In this document: positions 7,067-14,506 of the stretch, one piece after another | How the letters are laid out: each line of letters starts with the position of its first letter | Position numbering within the stretch: position 1 is the stretch's first letter | Assembly (NCBI RefSeq): GCF_026723765.1 | Contig: NZ_CP113524.1 | Coordinates: 4,412,001-4,476,000, forward strand | Reading direction: 5' to 3' | Source of the DNA: Lacrimispora xylanolytica | GTDB taxonomy: Bacteria; Bacillota; Clostridia; Lachnospirales; Lachnospiraceae | DNA length: 64,000 nucleotides | Program-made: the position numbers and the translations under genes | Notes under the pieces: model-generated | What the model saw: the letters and a program-made list of their open reading frames with translations, nothing else | Told to the model about the DNA's origin: nothing | Databases searched by the model: none

Positions 7067-7613
7067 ATCTAAAAAGCTCAAAAAGCTGTAATAATTTTTT
7101 AGTAGTATTGGCATTTCTTATTGTTACACTTTGATAAGCAGACTTGCCAACAATCTTTGACCATCTTGTTCTCGAAAACGTTTGAATCGGTGCTGACCAG
7201 AAAATCACCTGCCCGTAATAACTCACTTGCTCATACTCCGGTTTCGAATGCCCCACCATATCTATGACCTCCTCTGCTGTGGCAGGAGGTATCACAAAAA
7301 TTGCATTATGTTTTGACTGTGCATCCTGGTCCCACCAGGTTGGTGCATGGGATAGAGCATCAGACAAATCCTTTTCAGATATAATCGTGACAGTTATAGC
7401 TAGATTAAAATAATTTTTAATGGCCAATTCACAGTTTTTTTTAATCGCTTCTTCCATATCTATATTACATGAAAATATAATATTGCCACTGTTGATATAA
7501 GTAACTACATTTTGATATCCCATCTCTTCAAACATCTTTTTTAATTCTGGCATCGCTATTTTGTTTTTACCGCCGACATTTATGCCGCGCAACAATGCGA
7601 TATAATTTCCCAT
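7056..7613 (-). CDS. DUF1697 family protein
   Basis: A 185-residue cytoplasmic protein with the conserved DUF1697 opening: YIALLRGINVGGKNKI, then MPELKKMFEEMGY and TYINSGNIIF. The family is widespread in bacteria and has no established biochemical role. The ATG at 7611-7613 is eight bases after GAGG; a TTG one codon earlier is less likely. It is the last of three closely spaced minus-strand genes (VOC protein, Cys-motif protein, DUF1697) with about 30-bp gaps, probably one transcript. Confidence 0.88.
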   Translation of the reverse strand: MGNYIALLRGINVGGKNKIAMPELKKMFEEMGYQNVVTYINSGNIIFSCNIDMEEAIKKNCELAIKNYFNLAITVTIISEKDLSDALSHAPTWWDQDAQSKHNAIFVIPPATAEEVIDMVGHSKPEYEQVSYYGQVIFWSAPIQTFSRTRWSKIVGKSAYQSVTIRNANTTKKLLQLFELFRLNN

Positions 7614-7645
7614 CAATTTATCCTCGCAAAGATCCTTCTTGTTTT

Positions 7646-8167
7646 TTATTTTTTTATTATAGTATCCATTCTATTTAACCAAAATTCATCTTGTACCTTT
7701 ATTAATCGCTTCATTTCCTCCAGATAGCTTTCATTCCAGTTCTGAACTGCAATCAGCTCCCTTCCACATCGAAAAACACTTCTGCCATCGGGATAAAGAT
7801 AGGTATAGCCTTCTAAGGTTCCTTTGCATCTTCCACAACCATAACAGCCGGTATAGCGTCCTTCAAATTCTTCAATCACCCGCTTAATACCTTGACTGAA
7901 AATATCTGAATACGATGGATTGGCATAGAATTTGAACCTTAAACCCGGTGGCCTTGACGGTATGCCATTGTCATGGTCTTCAAATTTCATGATAGATGTT
8001 TTTACTTTATTTTTTGAGAAATCTATGGAAAGATGTTTTGTCTTGTTTTTTTTGGGTGTGTAGCCCAACATATCTGCATATTCTGCTAAACTTTGAAACA
8101 TTGGTTTGTATGAATCAGGAACTGCATTTAGAAATTCAATTAACAATGCCTTACTTTTTTCTTTCAT
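7646..8167 (-). CDS. Uncharacterised protein with a C-x2-C-x2-C motif
   Basis: Not recognised. The 173-residue protein is soluble and rich in basic residues. Near residue 110 it has CYGCGRC followed about 25 residues later by another Cys (VFRCGREL), a possible zinc or Fe-S site built from two loops. The segment RPPGLRFKFYANP and the C-terminal helix are otherwise unremarkable. GGGGGT five bases before the ATG supports the start. Middle gene of a three-gene unit with a VOC-fold protein and DUF1697. Confidence 0.65.
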   Translation of the reverse strand: MKEKSKALLIEFLNAVPDSYKPMFQSLAEYADMLGYTPKKNKTKHLSIDFSKNKVKTSIMKFEDHDNGIPSRPPGLRFKFYANPSYSDIFSQGIKRVIEEFEGRYTGCYGCGRCKGTLEGYTYLYPDGRSVFRCGRELIAVQNWNESYLEEMKRLIKVQDEFWLNRMDTIIKK

Positions 8168-8197
8168 AGCGTACCCCCAAATGTTATTTAAATAAAT

Positions 8198-8548
8198 TTA
8201 CTCTACCGGAAAGCTTCTAAACGTAATTAAGTTATGATCCGGGTCCAGGAAACTCATATTCTTAGCTCCCCATGGCCGCATGGTTGGAGGATCAACGATT
8301 TCTACTCCCATGTTTTTTAAGCGTTCATATTCCATATCAACATCATTTACTGTAAAAGCAATGCAGATATTGTGTGGGTTTACATTCCGTACAAGTCCAT
8401 CATTGTAAATAGTTAATGAAGTTTCTTCCGTTAGAATTGCCTGGTGCACAGGATCACTGCTGCCGTTTTCTACCCCTAACAATGTCTTATAGAATTCAGA
8501 CAAACGAATTACATCGCTGGTCATGAAGCATACCTCACCTACTTTCAT
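8198..8548 (-). CDS. VOC-family (glyoxalase/bleomycin-resistance-like) protein
   Basis: A 116-residue protein with the paired beta-alpha-beta-beta-beta units of the vicinal-oxygen-chelate fold: VCFMTSDVIRLSEFYKTLLG in the first half and the typical ending GVEIVDPP...MSFLDPDHNLITF in the second. Members include glyoxalase I, dioxygenases and drug-binding proteins; the metal-ligand pattern here is too loose to choose. The start is clear (AAGGAGG five bases before ATG). It heads a three-gene minus-strand unit and is divergent from corA. Confidence 0.85.
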   Translation of the reverse strand: MKVGEVCFMTSDVIRLSEFYKTLLGVENGSSDPVHQAILTEETSLTIYNDGLVRNVNPHNICIAFTVNDVDMEYERLKNMGVEIVDPPTMRPWGAKNMSFLDPDHNLITFRSFPVE

Positions 8549-8642
8549 AGCATCCTCCTTAAATCACTGCAATTTTATAAAGATATTATACTATAAAATT
8601 CCAAGCGTGCTATACTATAAACAAAAGAAATAAATAAAACTT

Positions 8643-8720
8643 TAGTCCTTAAAACCTTATGAATATAGACCCAAAGCAGCTTAAAAGTCCCCGACTTCTA
8701 TTCAAAGGGCTATAGGATTA
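8643..8720 (+). promoter_or_regulatory. Structured 5' leader of corA
   Basis: Three nested helices can be drawn: TAGTCCT/AGGATTA (8643-8649 with 8714-8720), TATAG-CCC/GGGCTATA (8664-8672 with one bulge, and 8707-8714) and AAGTC-CCC-GACTT (8685-8697). The outer two share base 8714. The M-box magnesium riboswitch consensus is not evident. Confidence 0.4.
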
Positions 8721-8753
8721 AGAGGAAACTAATTTTATAGAAAAGAGGATGTC

Positions 8754-9818
8754 ATGGATTCAAAGGATACGATACAGCCCGGTAGTGCTGACAGGAAAAA
8801 TCAAAGTAATAATGCCCCTGACATTACAGACAAGATTACAATAGAAATCATTGAATACAGTCCAACAAGCTATAAGACATACCAAAAGAACCTCAGGGAT
8901 TTAGAACATTTAAAGGCGTTAAAAAATATTCCGGAGCACAGTGTGCGATGGATTAATGTTGATGGTGTGGATGATGAGACCGCGCTAAAGGCTTTGGGCA
9001 ATTCCTTTCATATTCACCCACTGATTATACAAAGCATCTTAAGTCCCAATGAACGGGCAAAGATTGAGGAATATAAAGATTCTCTTCACGTGACCGCTAA
9101 AATGCTATATTACTCTAAAAATGAACTGGTGGTGGAAAAGTTAAATCTGATTCTTGGACCCAACTATGTAATTACCTTTGGGGAAATTTCAGGTGATGTG
9201 TTTGACGGCATACGAAACCATGTGAAGGCTGAGGGATCTCCGGTGAGAAATTATGGTGGGGATTATCTTATGTATTTGATTTTAGATGCCCTGGCAGAGA
9301 GCTATTTTGATATTCTGGAGACCTTAAAAGAACAGATTGATTCTCTTGAGGACCGGGTGATGGAGAAAACTGACCAGGACCATCTCTTAGAAATCAGAAG
9401 AATCAAAAAAGAGCTGATGAAAATAAGTAAATATATCTGGCCCTTAAGAGATGTGGCCTCCCTGTTAGGACGGGAAGCCATGGAACTGATACGCCCCGCC
9501 ACAGAACCTTATTTAAGGGATGTTTACAACCGTATTGTTCAGGCCATTGATACAACGGAAATATGCCGGGATCTTCTCTCTGGTCTGGCAGACCTTCATT
9601 TATCCAATACCAGCAACCGGCTCAACGAGATCATGAAGGTTTTGACTGTCATATCTACCATATTTATACCTCTGACCTTTATTGCCGGAATCTATGGCAT
9701 GAATTTTGCCTATATGCCGGAGCTAAAACTGCCATGGGGGTATGCCGCCACCTGGGGGGTAATGCTGGCTATTGCTGGCTGTATGATTTATTACTTTAAG
9801 AAAAAGAAATGGTTTTAA
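8754..9818 (+). CDS. corA: CorA-family magnesium/divalent metal transporter
   Basis: A pentameric channel of the cytoplasmic membrane for Mg2+ (some members carry Co2+, Ni2+ or Zn2+). The 354 residues comprise a long cytoplasmic alpha/beta domain with the WINVDGVDD segment and a helical stalk (DSLEDRVMEKTDQ), then two C-terminal membrane helices. The selectivity motif YGMNF lies between them and the protein ends with a basic KKKKWF tail, as in CorA. ATG 8754 follows GAGG. The Fnr-type gene starts only 35 bp downstream and may share the transcript. Confidence 0.93.
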   Translation: MDSKDTIQPGSADRKNQSNNAPDITDKITIEIIEYSPTSYKTYQKNLRDLEHLKALKNIPEHSVRWINVDGVDDETALKALGNSFHIHPLIIQSILSPNERAKIEEYKDSLHVTAKMLYYSKNELVVEKLNLILGPNYVITFGEISGDVFDGIRNHVKAEGSPVRNYGGDYLMYLILDALAESYFDILETLKEQIDSLEDRVMEKTDQDHLLEIRRIKKELMKISKYIWPLRDVASLLGREAMELIRPATEPYLRDVYNRIVQAIDTTEICRDLLSGLADLHLSNTSNRLNEIMKVLTVISTIFIPLTFIAGIYGMNFAYMPELKLPWGYAATWGVMLAIAGCMIYYFKKKKWF

Positions 9819-9853
9819 TTTGTCCATAAAGCTTTATAGGAAAGGAGAATCTT

Positions 9854-10543
9854 ATGGCTCATGAATGCAGCTGCTGCAACCGACTATGTACGTCCAGAAT
9901 CTCTCTTTTTGATTCTCTCTCCTTTGAGGAGCAAAAGGAATTGATTACAAAGGCCCAGCATCTGGACTATGGAAAGGGCGATACCATATTTATTGAAAAC
10001 GATCCAGCTGATAAGATTATGATTATTCGATATGGAAAGATTAAGATTAACCGATATTCCATGGAAGGAAAAGAATTTGTCCTGGATATCCTGGATGAAG
10101 GTGATTTTTATGGGGAGCAGAATATTTTTGGCGGAAACCTTTTGGAGGCCAATGCAGTGGCTTTAGGGGACAGCGGAGTCTGTATGATTTATCTCAAGGA
10201 TATTCAGGATCTGATTTTACGAAAGCCGGAAATAGGAATTAAGCTTCTTCATGTCATCGGCCACAAGCTTTCCCTGGCCAATGAACTGGTACGTTTACTT
10301 TCTGTGAACAATGCAAAAGCAAGAATCGCAGGTTTTATTCTATTTCGAAGCAACCGAATCAACAGCGAGACCATAGAACTGACCAGAGAAGACATTGCTG
10401 CCTATATCAATGTGCGAAGAGAGACCATCAGCCGAAAGATGGGGGAGCTCTCCCGGGAAGGAGCCATTGCTTTAGAGGGAAATCGTAAGGTACGGATCTT
10501 AAAGAAAGACCTGTTAAGAGAAGCCTTTGAAAACGATGTGTAA
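9854..10543 (+). CDS. Crp/Fnr-family regulator with N-terminal cysteine cluster
   Basis: A 229-residue regulator: cysteine-rich N-terminus (C5, C7, C8, C12), a cNMP-binding-type beta-roll (DYGKGDTIF to about residue 110), a long dimerisation helix, and a C-terminal winged helix. The recognition helix reads RRETISRKM, keeping the E-x-x-S-R residues by which FNR reads TGAT half-sites. The Cys cluster suggests an Fe-S cluster sensing O2 or NO. An FNR-like palindrome lies in front of ric-fprA, its downstream neighbours, so it probably activates them. Confidence 0.88.
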   Translation: MAHECSCCNRLCTSRISLFDSLSFEEQKELITKAQHLDYGKGDTIFIENDPADKIMIIRYGKIKINRYSMEGKEFVLDILDEGDFYGEQNIFGGNLLEANAVALGDSGVCMIYLKDIQDLILRKPEIGIKLLHVIGHKLSLANELVRLLSVNNAKARIAGFILFRSNRINSETIELTREDIAAYINVRRETISRKMGELSREGAIALEGNRKVRILKKDLLREAFENDV

Positions 10544-10579
10544 CAGAAATTATAATTATTTTAAAAAAAACTCAAATAA

Positions 10580-10620
10580 TGATTTAAATCACATTTTTCT
10601 TTTCCTACCCGGGTTATACT
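10580..10620 (+). promoter_or_regulatory. FNR-like site and promoter of ric-fprA
   Basis: The perfect palindrome TGATTTAAATCA (10580-10591) has its centre at 10585.5. A -10 box TATACT lies at 10615-10620, no good -35 box is present, and transcription would begin near 10627. The palindrome is thus centred near -41.5, the class II activator position. Confidence 0.7.
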
Positions 10621-10661
10621 AGGCTTACAAAACAGAGATGCACCGGAAAGGAAGGATAAAT

Positions 10662-11360
10662 ATGATTACACTTCAAATGAAATTAAGTGACATTGTTAAG
10701 GCTTATCCAAGAGCCGTTGATATTTTTAATGACTTTCACATTGACTATTGCTGCGGTGGAAAGGACCACCTTCTAGATGCCTTAAAGGAGCTTTCCATTG
10801 ACCCCAAGAGCTTTATGGATGTGATGAATAAAAAACTGGCGGACGCTAAGAATAAAACCAGTAACGGTGAGGTTCTAAACGTAGACCAGCTTATGGATAT
10901 GGAAGTCCCTGATCTGATTGACTATATTATTGACACCTATCATACAAAGGAAAGAAGGCTCATTGCAGAAATAGACGGCCTGATGAACAAAGTCCTTCTT
11001 GTCCATTATGAGCATCATCAGTCTCAGCTGGTTTCCCTTCACAGCCTTTTCTCTGATTTGAAAAAAGAGCTGGAAGAACATTTTGCCAAAGAAGAAAAAC
11101 TGGTTTTCCCATACATGAAAAAAAGCTTTTCCGAAAGCAAAAGCGACGGTTACGTAAAGGAGCTGGAGGATGAGCATGATGCAGCTGGAGACCTCATTAA
11201 GGAGATTACAGCCTGCACCAATGATTTTAAGGCTCCCGAAGGCGCATGTGCTTCCTACCGCATGCTGTTTGAGAAACTAAACGAACTGATTAAGGATATT
11301 TATAACCATATATTCACTGAAAACTCACTGTTATTTCCAAAGTATGAGGGAGGACGTTAA
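10662..11360 (+). CDS. ric: Iron-sulfur cluster repair di-iron protein (Ric/ScdA/YtfE)
   Basis: Repairs Fe-S clusters damaged by nitric oxide or oxidants. The 232 residues show an N-terminal DUF542/ScdA domain (YPRAVDIFNDFHIDYCCGG, with the paired cysteines) and a C-terminal hemerythrin-like four-helix bundle whose His/Glu ligands appear in HYEHHQ, EEHFAKEE, DEHDAAG and IYNHIFTEN. ATG 10662 is used because AAGGA precedes it; an ATG eight codons upstream lacks a good site. One base separates its stop from the fprA start, so the two are co-translated behind the FNR-like promoter. Confidence 0.92.
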   Translation: MITLQMKLSDIVKAYPRAVDIFNDFHIDYCCGGKDHLLDALKELSIDPKSFMDVMNKKLADAKNKTSNGEVLNVDQLMDMEVPDLIDYIIDTYHTKERRLIAEIDGLMNKVLLVHYEHHQSQLVSLHSLFSDLKKELEEHFAKEEKLVFPYMKKSFSESKSDGYVKELEDEHDAAGDLIKEITACTNDFKAPEGACASYRMLFEKLNELIKDIYNHIFTENSLLFPKYEGGR

Positions 11361-11361
11361 G

Positions 11362-12549
11362 ATGAAGAAACTTGTAAAGAACAATGTAAACTGGGTCGGT
11401 ATTATTGATTGGGAGCTGGAATCCTTCCATGGAGCCGACTACTCCATCAATCATGGCTCCAGCCAGAACGCTTATTTGATTCAGGAGGAAAAAACCGTAT
11501 TGATCGATACGGTGTGGAAGCCTCATTCCACAGAGTTTGTAGATAATCTGGAAAAAGAAATCGATTTAAAAGAGATTGACTTTATTGTAGCCAACCACGG
11601 AGAGGTGGATCACAGCGGCTCCTTGCCAGCTTTGATGGAAAAGATTCCGGGAACCCCTATTTACTGTACTGCCAATGGCGTTAAGTCTCTTACCGGACAG
11701 TACCATCACCCGGAATGGAATTATCAGGTGGTAAAAACCGGAGATTCCGTTGATATTGGAAACGGGAAAAAGCTTGTGTTCGTGGAAATGAAGATGCTGC
11801 ACTGGCCTGACAGCATGGCAACCTACTTGACCGGAGACAATATACTCTTTTCCAACGATGCCTTTGGTCAGCATTTTGCTGTGGAAGAACTGTTTAATGA
11901 CAAGGCTGACAAGTGCAGGCTTTGGGAAGAGGCTCTTAAGTACTATGCCAACATCTTAACACCATTTTCACCTCTGGTTAAAAAGAAAGTGGAAGAAATT
12001 CAGGGACTGAACATTCCGATTGATATCATTGCCACCAGCCATGGTGCGATCTGGAGAGAGAATGCCTTACAGATCGTTGAAAAGTACTACGAGTGGTCCC
12101 AGGATTACCAGGAGGACCAGATTACAGTGGTTTACGATACCATGTGGGATGGAACCAAGCAGCTGGCCCATAAGATCAGTGCTGAAATCGCTGAAATTTC
12201 TCCTGAGACCAGAGTAAAGATCTTTAACATTTCAAAGGCAGATAAAAATGATATTATGACGGAAGTATTTAAATCAAAGGCCATTGCCTTAGGCTCTCCA
12301 ACGGTAGGAAACAATATTTTATCTTCTGTTGGCGGATGGCTTGACTTCTTAAAGGAATTAAAGTTCAAACATAAAAAAGCGGCTGTATTCGGCTGCTACG
12401 GCTGGAGCGGGGAAGGCACAAAGGTCCTTCGTGAAAGGCTGACGGATGCAGGCTTTTCCGTTGTGGAAGCAGAAGCCAAATGTCAGTGGAACCCAAGAGA
12501 TGAGGACTTTGACAGAGCTGCCGGAATTGCTAAAGCATTGTGTGAATAA
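11362..12549 (+). CDS. fprA: A-type flavoprotein FprA (flavodiiron NO/O2 reductase)
   Basis: Reduces O2 to water or NO to N2O in anaerobes, usually fed by rubredoxin. The 395 residues divide into a metallo-beta-lactamase-like N-terminal domain with the di-iron motif HGEVDHSG (H-x-E-x-D-H) and later ligands (LHWPDSM, SNDAFGQH, TSHG), and a flavodoxin-like C-terminal domain from about residue 250 (VVYDTMWDGTKQLA; LGSPTVGN). ATG 11362 is preceded by GAGGGAGG in the end of ric. It ends before a very strong terminator. With Ric and the Fnr-type protein it forms a nitrosative/oxidative defence unit. Confidence 0.95.
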   Translation: MKKLVKNNVNWVGIIDWELESFHGADYSINHGSSQNAYLIQEEKTVLIDTVWKPHSTEFVDNLEKEIDLKEIDFIVANHGEVDHSGSLPALMEKIPGTPIYCTANGVKSLTGQYHHPEWNYQVVKTGDSVDIGNGKKLVFVEMKMLHWPDSMATYLTGDNILFSNDAFGQHFAVEELFNDKADKCRLWEEALKYYANILTPFSPLVKKKVEEIQGLNIPIDIIATSHGAIWRENALQIVEKYYEWSQDYQEDQITVVYDTMWDGTKQLAHKISAEIAEISPETRVKIFNISKADKNDIMTEVFKSKAIALGSPTVGNNILSSVGGWLDFLKELKFKHKKAAVFGCYGWSGEGTKVLRERLTDAGFSVVEAEAKCQWNPRDEDFDRAAGIAKALCE

Positions 12550-12566
12550 CGTACGGCAGGAAACAG

Positions 12567-12620
12567 GGAAAGCCCCCTTTATAGAACCTAAACCAATTGG
12601 TTCTATAAAGGGGGCTTTCC
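12567..12620. terminator. Bidirectional terminator, perfect 22-bp stem
   Basis: The arm 12567-12588 (begins GGAAAGCCCCC) pairs perfectly with 12599-12620 around a 10-base loop. It lies between fprA and the convergent membrane-protein gene (stop at 12623). Internal T/A runs rather than a terminal U-tract suggest it serves both strands. Confidence 0.8.
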
Positions 12621-12622
12621 AA

Positions 12623-14506
12623 TTACGTCTGCGGTACAAGCTCCACCTTTTTTTCAGCGCCTTCACCACCGGAAGCAATGATTTTATAAATCCCTTCTCC
12701 ACCGGTAACTCCATAATGCTTTTTCAGCAGATACTTGGCCGGAGCATCACTTTCTACCATGACCAGATAATCGTATCCGCTTAAGAGGTTTGTCATATTA
12801 TCCTCATAGAAAGCACATATTCCGTCCACGTGAGGTGCGTAAAGCATATATTTCCCAAGGTATTGCATGTAATAATTGGTCACCTGGCTGTCTCTGTCTG
12901 ACGCGTAGAATAAATATTTGCTCTGATCCACGTCTCCTTTTTTATACCACCGGTCTCCAGTCACTGCCTTGACCTCATAGGGCAATGTGGTCTCATACCC
13001 TTTCTGTATGGTATACATACCATTATATTCGGACATGAGAAGGGCCATGGACACGCCGATTACACCAATGACTCCCTTTTGATACCGGTCCTTACTCTCC
13101 ACCGTTTTAAATGCCCGGTAATCCGGTACTTCATTCATCCGGTAGTAGAATGTATTTTCTATATCAACGGTGGCGCAAAGGATCAGACCGCCTGCAAATA
13201 GCACCACAATACTGGAAGCATACCGGTCAAAGCCTGCCAGCCGAATAGCTTCATCAAGAGGCATTGAAAAGATATAAAGGGCTAATATACCCAGATAATA
13301 GCTAATGAGCACCACATCAAGAGCAATCAATGCTTTCCATAAGTTCCATTTCTTTTTTAAGACGGTAATTGTAAATATCATGGTCAATATGACAGCCACA
13401 TGAAACGCCAGAACACCCAGGGCGGGCCTGGTGTTTATATCAAGGGCGGATTTCACAAAAAGAGTCACGATTTTATTGATGTCCTCCCCGCTTTTGCCTG
13501 CTGAAGCATTGTTAAGGGTATCTGTGGAAACATCAAATTTATTTTTCACTCCCTGAAAGCTCACAGCCATATGAAGGCTCCAAAGCACATAGGGAAGAAA
13601 TGAGGCAGAGATAGAGGAAAGAAGCATAATGCCTGTCTTTAACAGCGGTTTTTCTCGATTCTTAAGCCACTGATAGACCAGAAACAAAAGCCCAATGCCT
13701 GCATAGATCGTACCTGTATTTTTCACGATCATCAAAAGTCCTGCAATGGGAACGGTACAGACACAGGCTTTTTTCATACAATCCTTATATCGGTATGCGA
13801 TTACAAATAAGACCAGGGTGTAGATGGGCAGGATAAAATCCACCAGCAGGTTATTAATACGGATGGTTATATTAAAAAAGGAGAGAACCGAACAGCCAGC
13901 CCCTAAAAACCCATAGAGGAGAAATCTCTTTTTTTCTTTAATTATGCCGAATATCCCATAGAAGCAGGCAAATATCAACAGTCCCTGGCCAATCAGCATG
14001 ACAGCCTGGGAATGACCGGCAAACCGGCAGATATAATATAGAAACGAAGTCGTTCCAAGCGGATAGTTTTTAAAGTCAATCAGCTCTGAGGCCGCGGTGG
14101 GAAATGCGTTGGTACTAAGCATGACCTTTAATGCAATGGCCCAGTGGGAAAAATTATCATAATGGGTCAATTTACTGATGCTTAACAGATAAAGGAAGAA
14201 CATGCTGCCCACAAAGAACATTCCCTGAAACAGGGTGATTTTAAAGTGAATGCACTCTTTTTTTAAGCATGTCTTACTTAAAAAGTAAGCAAAGGAAATA
14301 AGGCCAACTAAAAAAACAAGTATGGCACCAGGAAGTAAAAGGTTAAAAATACCTCCGATATAAACAACACAGGCTATGGAAGAAAAAACAAAGACAGGAA
14401 TAAATTCCGGCAATAGCTTAAGCTTTTTCCCCACTAATTTAAAATAGCCGATCATGGAACACAGGAGCAGGATTGCCATGACAGCATGAACGATAATACT
14501 CATCAT
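12623..14506 (-). CDS. Large polytopic membrane protein of the polysaccharide operon
   Basis: A 627-residue protein with about 11-12 hydrophobic helices and a C-terminal soluble part (about residues 500-627). Layout and extracytoplasmic tail resemble PMT/ArnT-like or YfhO-like lipid-linked sugar transferases, but no family signature can be named safely; an HYDNFSHWAIALK segment follows an early helix, where such enzymes carry an acidic catalytic loop. The ATG directly follows the stop of the BcsA-like gene (TAAATG), so translation is coupled. Last gene of a three-gene operon; a role in exporting or modifying the polymer is inferred from context. Confidence 0.7.
   Translation of the reverse strand: MMSIIVHAVMAILLLCSMIGYFKLVGKKLKLLPEFIPVFVFSSIACVVYIGGIFNLLLPGAILVFLVGLISFAYFLSKTCLKKECIHFKITLFQGMFFVGSMFFLYLLSISKLTHYDNFSHWAIALKVMLSTNAFPTAASELIDFKNYPLGTTSFLYYICRFAGHSQAVMLIGQGLLIFACFYGIFGIIKEKKRFLLYGFLGAGCSVLSFFNITIRINNLLVDFILPIYTLVLFVIAYRYKDCMKKACVCTVPIAGLLMIVKNTGTIYAGIGLLFLVYQWLKNREKPLLKTGIMLLSSISASFLPYVLWSLHMAVSFQGVKNKFDVSTDTLNNASAGKSGEDINKIVTLFVKSALDINTRPALGVLAFHVAVILTMIFTITVLKKKWNLWKALIALDVVLISYYLGILALYIFSMPLDEAIRLAGFDRYASSIVVLFAGGLILCATVDIENTFYYRMNEVPDYRAFKTVESKDRYQKGVIGVIGVSMALLMSEYNGMYTIQKGYETTLPYEVKAVTGDRWYKKGDVDQSKYLFYASDRDSQVTNYYMQYLGKYMLYAPHVDGICAFYEDNMTNLLSGYDYLVMVESDAPAKYLLKKHYGVTGGEGIYKIIASGGEGAEKKVELVPQT

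Noticed and set aside
8621-8753. M-box Mg2+ riboswitch before corA
   Set aside because: The conserved M-box sequence blocks are absent; kept only as an unclassified structured leader.
12567-12620. Insertion-sequence terminal repeats
   Set aside because: The arms are 10 bp apart and sit exactly between two convergent stop codons, so this is a terminator, not a transposon end pair.
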